From positions 62,001 to 126,000 of the forward strand of contig CAWFXQ010000012.1 in NCBI GenBank assembly GCA_963819845.1: DNA of 64,000 nucleotides, given 5' to 3'. This DNA comes from DATAGF01 sp963819845 (GTDB taxonomy: Bacteria; Actinomycetota; Thermoleophilia; Miltoncostaeales; Miltoncostaeaceae). Below are positions 27,527-34,607 of this stretch, piece by piece (position 1 is the first letter of the stretch; each line of letters begins with the position of its first letter). Position numbers and translations under genes: made by a program. The notes below the pieces were generated by a model, which was not told where the DNA came from, searched no databases, and saw nothing but the letters and a program-made list of their open reading frames with translations.

Positions 27527-27793
27527 ACGGCGCAGCGACCACGTCACCGCCACAGATCGGCCCGCGGCCGTTGCGCCGACCGCGTCCACCACGATGAGGG
27601 GCAGGTCGCCGATCATCAGGCCGTAAACCAGCCAGGTGAGGTAGCCGGCCAACGAGGCGGCCAGGAACAGGAGTGAGGTCTCGCCGGCCGTCCCGGCGCG
27701 GCGCATCCGGCCGGCCTGGAGGAAGAGCGCGACGGCGGCCACGAGCCCGAGTGACGTAGCCGGTATGGCGACGAGCGCCTGCATCGCCACCAT
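27527..27793 (-). CDS. SemiSWEET-like small membrane protein, 3' end unclear
   Basis: From the ATG at 27793 the product has three helices: IPATSLGLVAAVALFLQAGRM, TSLLFLAASLAGYLTWLVYG and LMIGDLPLIVVDAVGATAAG. The GYLTWLVYGLMIGDLPLI stretch is close to SemiSWEET/PQ-loop half-transporters of about 90 aa, which move sugars as dimers. The frame has no stop here and stays open far into the convergent regulator gene, so the end given is approximate; a TGA in another frame near 27550 would close it after one base shift. Confidence 0.5.
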
Positions 27794-27870
27794 GGTCGGC
27801 GAGCGCGACGCGCGTTGCTTGACGGTGGAGTGGTGATCGCGTGCAGATCCCGTGCAGGAACCGCCGTACA

Positions 27871-28896
27871 TCAACCAGCGGACTGTCTCGCCGCGGTCCG
27901 CCGGCTCGACGTCCTCGAAGCCGGTGCCGGGGCCCTCTCCCCTGCGGGAGGGAGACTCGTGGCGAGACCCGCGGCGCTCGACCGCGATATCGCGGCGGCC
28001 GTCGAGGCCTTCCGGCTAAAGCGGTTCGACGAGCCGCTGGAGCAGTACCACGCCCACCTCGACCAGTGCCTCGGCACCGTGGAGGAGGTCATCGAGCTGT
28101 CGGTCAACCTCTGCGAGCTACGCGAGTGCGCCCTCGAGATGGCGGCGGACGCGCGTTGCATCGAGAGGCGCCGCGCCGGCCGCGCACACCGGCCCGCCAG
28201 CTGGTAACAGGGTGACAACGAGACGGTCCGAGACATCCCGAGACGGCGGTCGCTCGATCGCCCTGGGATGCCAGTCCCCAAAGCGGAAGTCGCGAGAACG
28301 CACGAGACGGCGCGAGAGCGGCCGCGAGTGCTCTTAATCCCAAGGTCGCAGGGTCGATCCCTGCACGGCCCATGCACGCGATCCGGTGGCTTTCGGCCCG
28401 CCGGCCTCACCGGGGGTGACGTGCGCGACGGCACGCTGACCGCGCTCGACGTGGCTCCCGGGTCGCCCGCTAGGACGACCGCCCGCGGAGCTCCCCGGTT
28501 GAACTGGCCGACCTCGATCAGGTGACCGTCCGGATCGCGGATGTAGCAGCGGATCTCGGCGCCGAGGTCCTGGGGGGGCGTGAGGAACTCCGCCCCCCGC
28601 GCACTCCACTCGGCGTGGACGGCCTGGATGTCGGCGACCCGGATGTTGAGGAAGCTGCTGGTCCGCTCGGGGTCGGGCGGCGTCTCGAGGATGACGGTCG
28701 GCTTGTCGACCGTCGGTCCCCCGCCGACGTTCATGATGATCCAGCCGTTGGCGAGCGCGACGATCGAGGGCTCGCCTTTCATGACGATCTCGCCGCCGAG
28801 CACGTCCGCGTAGAAGCGACGCGAGCGCTCGACGTCGGCGACCACGATGAAGTGTGTCAGGACGAACCCCTCCGTCGGGGCGGGGACCTCGGCCAT
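27871..28896 (-). CDS. VOC/glyoxalase-fold protein with run-through tail
   Basis: Start ATG at 28896. Residues 1-133 are a complete VOC domain (THFIVVADVERSRRFYADVLGG, NGWIIMNVGGG, CYIRDPDGHLIEVGQF), a metal-dependent dioxygenase, isomerase or resistance fold. No stop follows: the frame continues as low-complexity sequence across the att repeat (antisense tRNA reading GPCRDRPCDLGIKS) to a stop at 27871. Only 28495-28896 is believed to be the original gene; its 3' end seems to have been replaced at the att junction. It begins 1 bp after the LysR stop, so the two form an operon. Confidence 0.7.
   Translation of the reverse strand: MAEVPAPTEGFVLTHFIVVADVERSRRFYADVLGGEIVMKGEPSIVALANGWIIMNVGGGPTVDKPTVILETPPDPERTSSFLNIRVADIQAVHAEWSARGAEFLTPPQDLGAEIRCYIRDPDGHLIEVGQFNRGAPRAVVLAGDPGATSSAVSVPSRTSPPVRPAGRKPPDRVHGPCRDRPCDLGIKSTRGRSRAVSCVLATSALGTGIPGRSSDRRLGMSRTVSLSPCYQLAGRCARPARRLSMQRASAAISRAHSRSSQRLTDSSMTSSTVPRHWSRWAWYCSSGSSNRFSRKASTAAAISRSSAAGLATSLPPAGERAPAPASRTSSRRTAARQSAG
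27959..28207 (+). CDS. small helical hypothetical protein
   Basis: An 82-aa protein from a GTG at 27959 with an excellent GGGAGGGAGA ribosome site. The sequence DIAAAVEAFRLKRFDEPLEQ and CLGTVEEVIELSVNLCELRE is amphipathic helix with three Cys. It may be a small regulatory or antitoxin-like protein; nothing shows which. It ends 124 bp before the third tRNA repeat, so it is the last gene of segment 2. Confidence 0.45.
   Translation: MARPAALDRDIAAAVEAFRLKRFDEPLEQYHAHLDQCLGTVEEVIELSVNLCELRECALEMAADARCIERRRAGRAHRPASW
28203..28318. repeat. attachment arm region with 10-bp-phased GAGAC repeats (copy 2)
   Basis: GGTGACAACGAGAC opens a triplet of GAGAC at 28220, 28230 and 28240. A second triplet lies at 28294 (GAGAA), 28304 (GAGAC) and 28314 (GAGAG). 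Both triplets have exact 10-bp spacing, and the last unit starts 17 bp before the tRNA repeat, the same distance as in copy 1. Confidence 0.55.
28331..28373 (+). repeat. tRNA-Lys 3' repeat, att site (copy 2)
   Basis: 43 bp matching the tRNA-Lys 3' end with two substitutions (CTCTTAATC for CTTTTAATC, and GCAGGGTCG for GCAGGTTCG). The changes would break a functional tRNA, so this copy is the oldest or least constrained of the set. Confidence 0.8.
28415..28465 (+). pseudogene. remnant of a secreted-protein repeat module
   Basis: Encodes GDVRDGTLTALDVAPGS, differing by only a few bases from GDVRDGTLTALDLAPG at the end of the minus-strand gene at 59759. It has no start or stop of its own and is antisense to the tail of the VOC frame. 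It is read as a leftover of such a gene beside the att scar. Confidence 0.35.
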
Positions 28897-28897
28897 C

Positions 28898-29863
28898 TCA
28901 GGCAGCGGGCAGCGCGTAGATCTCTGGAGCGATTCCGGCGAGGCTCGACAGGGCGACCCTGACCTGGTTGACGAACTCCGTGACGATCGGGCGCCGGTCA
29001 TCGGCCCGCGTGACGATCGAGAGGGTGTTGGGGGCGAGATCGGTGGTCCCGACGAAGGCGATGCCCGCCATCGGGAAGGCGCGCACGAACGACCGGACGC
29101 CCACGGTGAGGAGTCCCATGTGCGCGATGCCGAAGAGCGCGTCCGTGGTGTTGTCCGCCTCGCCGCCGATGCGCGGCGGCTCCCCGCCCCGCAGCTCGCG
29201 CGCGAGCCAGTAGTCGCGCGTCCGCGGGACGCCGGGGCCGAGCGCGATGAAGCGCTCGTCGAAGAAGTCGAGCACCGAGGCCCCCTCTGTCCCCGCGGCG
29301 GGATGCGCCAGCGGCACCACGACGCCGCGCGCCTCGGTGGCCACCGCGTGGGCCTCGAGGCGCTCGTCCTCGAGGGGCGTGCGCAGCAGGGCGACGTCGA
29401 ACCGGCCGTCGAGGAAGGCCTCGGGGAGCCCGGCGCACTCCTGCACGACGAGCCGCGTGTCCGGCCGGCGGCCGGCCTGGCCCGCCAGGATCGGTCCGTT
29501 CAGCTCCGCGAAGCCATGCCCCTCGATGCCCACCCGGAACTGCGCCCGCGGGGTCCGGCGCGGGGAGGCGCCGCCGCGGACGGCGTCCAGGCGCTCGAGC
29601 ACCTCGCGTGCGCGCGGGACCAGCTCCGTCCCGGCGTCGCTCAGCTCGACGTGCCGGGAGCTGCGCTCGAAGAGCACGATGTCGAGCTTCGCCTCGAGGC
29701 GGCGGATGGTCTCCGAGAGGGAGGACTGGGCGACGCCGAGCCGTCTCGCGGCTCGCCCGAAGTGGAGGTCCTCCGACAGGCGGAGGAAGGCCCGCAGCTC
29801 CCGCGGGGTCGGCTGGCCCCTCGTCCTGCTACCCGTCCGCGTGGCCGCCGCGCTGCTCGCCAC
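28898..29863 (-). CDS. LysR-family transcriptional regulator
   Basis: A 321-aa regulator. The winged helix is TPRELRAFLRLSEDLHFGRAARRLGVAQSSLSETIRRLEAKL, followed by a typical effector-binding domain with RVGIEGHGFAELNG and GIAHMGLLTVG. The GTG at 29863 is preferred over the ATG at 29914, because a promoter -10 box overlaps 29914 and a GAGAGAGGG ribosome site precedes 29863. Downstream partner is the VOC gene; the divergent propeller gene may be its target. Confidence 0.85.
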   Translation of the reverse strand: MASSAAATRTGSRTRGQPTPRELRAFLRLSEDLHFGRAARRLGVAQSSLSETIRRLEAKLDIVLFERSSRHVELSDAGTELVPRAREVLERLDAVRGGASPRRTPRAQFRVGIEGHGFAELNGPILAGQAGRRPDTRLVVQECAGLPEAFLDGRFDVALLRTPLEDERLEAHAVATEARGVVVPLAHPAAGTEGASVLDFFDERFIALGPGVPRTRDYWLARELRGGEPPRIGGEADNTTDALFGIAHMGLLTVGVRSFVRAFPMAGIAFVGTTDLAPNTLSIVTRADDRRPIVTEFVNQVRVALSSLAGIAPEIYALPAA

Positions 29864-29910
29864 CTCGCGCCCTCTCTCTGTCCGCGCCCTGATCGGGGCG
29901 GCCGCAACCG

Positions 29911-29950
29911 ACAAAACAAACGGCCGCCGACGTTGTCAAGTCGGCGGCCG
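29911..29950 (-). promoter_or_regulatory. LysR-gene promoter with the -35 box in a hairpin loop
   Basis: On the minus strand TTGACA (29939-29934), a 17-bp spacer and TTTTGT (29916-29911). The -35 box lies in the 8-bp loop of a perfect 11-bp inverted repeat (29921-29931 with 29940-29950, CGGCCGCCGAC/GTCGGCGGCCG). The palindrome is a candidate LysR autoregulatory site. The same structure followed by a T-rich run also looks like a minus-strand terminator. Confidence 0.5.
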
Positions 29951-30087
29951 CGGAATCGCCGGAACGGCGCTGGGGGCGGAACGTGCGGACGGCCATCGAT
30001 CGGTCTGCCCGATCAATTCGCGCGAGCCTAGGCGAGCCCGAGTTCGAGACATACGGTACTTGTCCCACCTCGACGGAGGTCCTCCGG

Positions 30088-32138
30088 ATGCGCGCGAAAC
30101 GGCCCCTTTCGCTCCTCGCCGCCGCCGTCACGATCATCGCCCTCGCGGCTGTCGGCGCGACCCTCGGCACGGGAACCGACAAGAAGGCGCCCCCCAAGAC
30201 GGGCTTCGTGAAGGGGAAGGTGGTCACGGGCGACAGGCCCGAGGCGGGCGTCTGGGTGATCGCCGAGACCGACGACCTCCCGACGCCCTACCGCAAGATC
30301 GTGGTGACCGACGGCAAGGGCCGCTTCGTGATCCCGGAGCTGCCCGAGGCCGGCTACGACGTGTGGGTGCGCGGCTACGGCGTGCGCGACTCCGCCAAGA
30401 CCCCGGTCGTCGTCGGGCGCAAGGGATCGGGGCCGCCGGTCGTCATCGCGACGGAGGCCGCGACCGGCACCGTTGACGCGGCGAACTATCCGGGCAACTA
30501 CTGGCTGTCGCTCTTCAAGCCGCCGCCGAACACGGAGTCCCTGCCCGGCGGCCGCAACGCCAACGTCTGGATGGGCCAGTTCAAGCTCGGCTGCGAGCTC
30601 TGCCACCAGATGGGGCAGGCCAACGCACGCGGGATGAGGGGGAACCGCGCCGGACTCGACGCGGGCCTCAAGAAGGCCGGCACGATGGACGCGCGTCGCG
30701 AGTGGCCTCGGCCGCGACGCCCTCCTCGACGCGCTCGCCGACTGGGGCGCGCGCATCGCCGCGGGCCAGGTCCCGGAGGCGCCGCCTCGGCCGAAGGGCA
30801 TCGAGCGCAACCTCGTCATCACCCAGTGGGGCTGGGGCGACCTCTACACCTACGCTCACGACGAGATCGCCACCGACAAGCGCAACCCGAAGCTCTACCC
30901 GAACGGGAAGATCTGGGGCGTCGACCTCGGCAATGACCGCCTGCTGAGCGTTCGACCCCGTCACCAACGAGGCGGCCGAGCTGAAGGTGCCCACGGTCGG
31001 CGGCTTCAGCACGCCATGGGCCGACCAGGTGCCGAACGCGTTCAGGTCGCTCGGCGCTCCCGCGCCGGGCGGCTCGACTCCGCACCTGGGCGCGTACCAG
31101 AACCCGGCGAACCCGCACAACCCGATGTTCGACGACACGGGCAAGGTCTGGCTGACCACCCAGATCCGGGCCGAGCGGCGCGAGGACTTCCCCGCGTTCT
31201 GTCTCGATGACCCCGTGATCGCGAACAACAACCACCACCGGCAGCTCGGCTACTACGACACGAAGAACGGCGGGTTCGAGCTGATCGACACCTGCTACGG
31301 CACCCACCACCTGCAGTTCGACCGGAAGGGCCGGCTGTGGGTGAGCGGCGACTCCTTCGTGGTCGGCTGGTTCGACCCCGACAAGTTCGACCCGGATCGC
31401 CCCGAGACGCTCGAGCGGGCGCAGGGATGGTCCGAGGTCAAGGTCGACAGCGACGGCGACGGCGTGAAGGACCAGTCGATGCCGGGCTTCAACTACGGGA
31501 TCATCCCGAACCCGACCGACGGCACCGTGTGGACCGGGCGGCCCGGGGCGGGTCGCGGGCAGATCCTGCGCTACGACCCCAAGACCGACACCCACGAGAT
31601 CTACAGCCCGCCGGCTCCCGGCGTGGGGCCGCGCGGCGTGGACGTCGACACCAAGGGCATCATCTGGGCGGGGCTCGGCAGCGGCCAGCTGGCCAAGTTC
31701 GACCGCTCCAAGTGTCGGCGGACATGGGGCACCGGCACCCAGTGCCCTGAGGGCTGGACGCTCTACCGCAGCCCCGGCCCGGGGATCGAGGGCGACGAGG
31801 GGCCCGAGAACGACATCCCGTCCGACTTCCACTACTACCTCTGGGTCGACCAGTTCAACACGTTCGGCATGGGCAAGGACACGGTGATCGTGAACGGCAC
31901 CGGCTCGGACTCGCTGCTGGCCTTCAACCAGAAGACCGAGAAGTTCACGATCATCCGCGTCCCCTACCCGAAGAACCTCTTCACCCGGGGGCTCGACGGG
32001 CGCATCGACGACCCCAAGGCCGGCTGGAAGGGCCGCGGGCTCTGGTTCGATAACGGCACCGACCCGGTGCTCCACTCCGAGGTCCAGCAGACGTACGTCG
32101 GGAAGGTGCAGCTGCGGCCGAGCCCGTTGGCGCGGTAG
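30088..32138 (+). pseudogene. exported beta-propeller protein with carboxypeptidase-regulatory domain and CxxCH haem motif, two frameshifts
   Basis: ATG at 30088 follows GGAGG. N-terminal signal anchor (RPLSLLAAAVTIIALAAVGA), then a carboxypeptidase-regulatory-like Ig fold (GFVKGKVVTGDRPEAGVWVI), then GCELCHQMG, a c-type haem attachment motif. A +1 shift near 30692 leads to ASGLGRDALLDALADWGARI and NLVITQWGWGDLYTYAHDEI; a second near 30951 leads to FDPVTNEAAELKVPTVGGFS and the streptogramin-lyase/SMP-30-like propeller that ends VGKVQLRPSPLAR. About 683 aa after joining. Probably a periplasmic redox or lyase enzyme. It is followed by hemA and ccmE, which supply haem and attach it to such proteins. 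Confidence 0.75.
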
Positions 32139-32155
32139 CAGAGGGCCGACGTGAC

Positions 32156-32192
32156 GCCACCCCCCCGCCGTAGCACAGGAGCGGGGGGTGGC
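32156..32192 (+). terminator. hairpin terminator candidate
   Basis: Perfect 10-bp inverted repeat GCCACCCCCC/GGGGGGTGGC with a 17-nt loop, 18 bp after the propeller stop. There is no T-run, so termination by this stem alone is uncertain. Confidence 0.45.
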
Positions 32193-32333
32193 GCTCCGCC
32201 GGACCGTGCATGCGGCCACGGAGCGAGCCCTAGCGATGAGACTCGTGGCGCGCGAGGAGGCCCCCGCGACCGCCGAGCCGACCGGGCGCGAGCCCGGGGC
32301 CGACGTCACCGGCCCGCCGCGATCGGCGGAGGC

Positions 32334-33577
32334 ATGAGGAACGGCGCCTCCGGCCGACGCGACGCCGCGAGCGTGCTCGTGCTCGGGCTCTCGCACAAGA
32401 CCTCGCCGGTCGCGCAGCGGGAGAAGGCCGCGCTGTCGGAGGCCGGAGACGCGGTCCCTCCTGCGCGAGCTGGCCGCCTCCGGGGCGGTCGGCGAGGCGG
32501 TCGCCCTCTCCACCTGCAACCGCACCGAGGTCTACGTCTGCGCGCCGGACCCCGCGCACGCCGAGCGCGTCGTGTCCGGAACGCTCGTCGCGCGCACCGC
32601 GATCTCCGCCGGCGAGCTCGCCTGCGCCCGGTATCTGCTGCGCGACGACGGGGCCGCCGCGCCAGCTCTTCCGCGTCGCCTCGAGCCTCGACTCCATGGT
32701 GGTGGGCGAGAGCGAGATCCAGGGCCAGGTGCGCTCCGCATGGGAGATCGCCGCGGAGGAGGGGTCGTCCGGCCCGGTCCTCGACCGCCTCTTCCGCCAG
32801 GCGCTCGAGGTGGGCAAGCGGGTGCGCTCGGCGACGCGGATCGGCGCCGGCTCGGCGTCCGTCGCCTCGGCGGCCGTCGACCTCGCCGAGCAGGTGCTCG
32901 ACGACCTGCCCGGCCGCCGCGTCCTGGTGGTCGGCGCGGGGCGGATGGCCGAGGCGACGGCACTCGCGCTCGTGCGCCACGGCGTCCGCGAGGTGGCCGT
33001 GGCGAGCCGTAGCGTCGGCGGCGCGCGCGACCTGGCCGGGCGGGTCGGGGGGCGCGGCGTGGGGCTCGACCGGCTCGCCCAGGAGCTCGCGGGCGCCGAC
33101 ATCGTGATCGCCTCGACCGGCGCGCCCCACCCGATCCTGCGTCCGGCCCAGCTCGCCCCGGTGATGTCGTCCCGCGCCGGCCGTCCGATGGTGATCGTCG
33201 ACATCTCCGTCCCGCGCGACGTCGACACCGCCGTCGCCGGCATCGCCGGCGTGGCGCTGTTCGACATCGACGAACTCGAGCGCGTGGTCGAGGCCAGCCG
33301 GAACGGCCGGCGCGCGGAGGCCGCCCGGGGCGAGGGCTACGTCCTCGACGCCGTCGAGCGCTTCGCCGCGTGGCGGCGGGGCCTGCAGGCCGCGCCGGCG
33401 ATCGCCGCGCTCCGGGCGCGGGCGGAGGAGATCCGCCGGGCCGAGCTCGAGCGGGTCGCCGAGCGCTGGGATGGCCTCTCGGAGGCGGACCGCGCGCGCC
33501 TCGAGGCGCTCACCCGGCGCATCGTCAACAAGCTGCTGCACGAGCCGACGGTCGGCCTGCGCGAGGCGAGCCGCTGA
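32334..33577 (+). pseudogene. hemA: glutamyl-tRNA reductase, two frameshifts
   Basis: Joined product about 413 aa: NADPH-dependent reduction of glutamyl-tRNA to glutamate semialdehyde, first step of C5 haem synthesis. Starts at the ATG at 32334 (GGCGGAGG upstream) with SVLVLGLSHKTSPVAQREK. A +1 shift near 32452 brings LLRELAASGAVGEAVALSTCNRTEVYV with the catalytic Cys; another +1 near 32655 brings QLFRVASSLDSMVVGESEIQ, the NADPH motif VLVVGAGRMAE and the C-terminal dimerisation helices. Stop TGA overlaps the ccmE ATG (TGATG). All domains are present, so an assembly error is likelier than a dead gene unless a second hemA exists elsewhere. Confidence 0.88.
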
Positions 33578-33992
33578 TGCGCTCCCGCCTGCGGTTCATC
33601 ATCGCGATCAGCCTCGCCGTGGTGCTCGGCGGATGGCTCGCGTGGACCAGCATCGGCGGGTCGCTGGAGACCTACGCCGGGCCGAGCGAGATCGCGACGG
33701 GCACCGAGACGACCTACCGGCTCAACGGCCGGGTCGCCTCCGGGCGCCCACCGATGCGGCCGCCCAGGCCCAGAGCGCGGCGGGCCTGCGCTTCACGGTG
33801 GTCGACAAGGAGGACCCGAGCCGGCGGGTGAACGTGGTCTACCGCGGCTCGGTGCCCGACCAGTTCAAGGCCGGGCGCGAGGTGGTGGTCACGGGCAGCG
33901 TGGAGAAGGGGACCTTCGTGGCGCGCGAGGACTCCCTGATCACGCTCTGCCCGTCGAAGTTCTCCGACCGGCCCGAAGACACCGCCACCTGA
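33577..33992 (+). pseudogene. ccmE: cytochrome c maturation haem chaperone CcmE, one frameshift
   Basis: About 138 aa after correction. A single N-terminal membrane anchor (LRFIIAISLAVVLGGWLAW), then the OB-fold: YRLNGRVASG, a -1 shift near 33745 (GGGG read as GGG), FTVVDKEDPSRRVNVVYRGS, VPDQFKAGREVVVTGSVEKG. The haem-binding segment is LITLCPSKF: Cys takes the place of the classical His, and the fourth residue after it is Phe where the known Cys-type CcmE proteins have Tyr (CxxxY). It holds haem in the periplasm for transfer to apocytochromes. Confidence 0.82.
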
Positions 33993-34006
33993 GGCGGGGG
34001 CGCCGA

Positions 34007-34098
34007 TGAGCCTCCTCGGCCGCGCCGCGCTGCTGCTGGCGCTCGCCGCCGCCGTCTACGCGCTGGTCATGGCCGTCGGCTCCCGCCGCAACGGGTGA
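34007..34098 (+). pseudogene. N-terminal fragment of a ccmF-like gene cut at the att repeat
   Basis: ATG at 34007 (MSLLG), then after a -1 shift RAALLLALAAAVYALVMAVG, which resembles the first membrane helix of CcmF, the haem lyase that normally follows ccmE. The reading stops at 34098 and the fourth tRNA repeat begins 19 bp later; the other 600 or so residues are missing. The identification rests on about 25 residues plus position after ccmE. Confidence 0.45.
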
Positions 34099-34116
34099 CT
34101 CTTCGACCGACGGGTG

Positions 34117-34159
34117 CTTTTAATCCCAAGGTCGCAGGTTCGATCCCTGCACGGCCCAT
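34117..34159 (+). repeat. tRNA-Lys 3' repeat, att site (copy 3)
   Basis: 43 bp identical to the tRNA-Lys 3' end. It is preceded by GGGTG like copy 1 (GAGTG in copy 2) but has no GAGAC array. Left of it is the cut ccmF-like gene, right of it the end of the eCIS operon, so it is the outer boundary of the tandem insertions. Confidence 0.85.
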
Positions 34160-34191
34160 CAGTGCTCGTGCGGCAACTCGAGCAATGCGGG

Positions 34192-34560
34192 TCATGGCGC
34201 CCCGCGGCCGGACTGCTGGACCACGTGCACCATCTCGTGGGCGAGGGTCGCGAAGCCGTCGCGGGTCCGGGGGTCGCCCTCTCCGGATCGGAGAAAGACG
34301 TCCGTGCCCGTCGTGAACGCTCGTGCGCCGAGGTCGCGCGCGAGCCCGTCGACGCCGCCGCCGGCGTGGACGCGCACCGCCGACAGGTCGAACGCCCAGA
34401 CCGGACTCGAGCCGCTCGCGCGCGGTGGCGTCGAGGGCCTGGCCTCCCCTCCTCCCGCCGGATCCGCTCGTCGAGCGACGCCCCTTTTCGGCGCGACGCT
34501 GCAGCACCGCGCTCAGCTCGTGGCCTGCGGGGCGCGACCGCGGCGATGAGGGCCGCACCC
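34192..34560 (-). pseudogene. DUF4157 (eCIS-associated metalloprotease-like) gene remnant
   Basis: Pieces of one domain lie in several frames: LSAVLQRRAEKG, ASLDERIRREEG, LDATARERLESGLGV and, after a +1 shift near 34400, VRVHAGGGVDGLARDLGARA, then ATLAHEMVHVVQQSGRGAP. The HExxH zinc motif is intact. DUF4157 domains sit at the N-terminus of eCIS toxins and cargo. Here nothing follows the motif: a TGA at 34192 ends it 32 bp from the att repeat, so the toxin part, if it existed, was lost at the junction. Multiple shifts make its start uncertain. Confidence 0.6.
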
Positions 34561-34607
34561 TCGTCGGCCGAGGCCCGGGACCGGGCGCGCGCGACGCCGG
34601 CGATCGG

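Noticed and set aside
24791..27874. A 1,027-aa minus-strand open frame
   Set aside because: It is antisense to the wHTH-ATPase-TPR gene; only its first about 90 residues (SemiSWEET-like, outside that gene) have coding character.
20642..34159. The three tRNA-Lys fragments as tRNA pseudogenes or extra tRNAs
   Set aside because: Each lacks the whole 5' half, starts at the same base in the anticodon loop and lies in the same direction, which fits att sites better.
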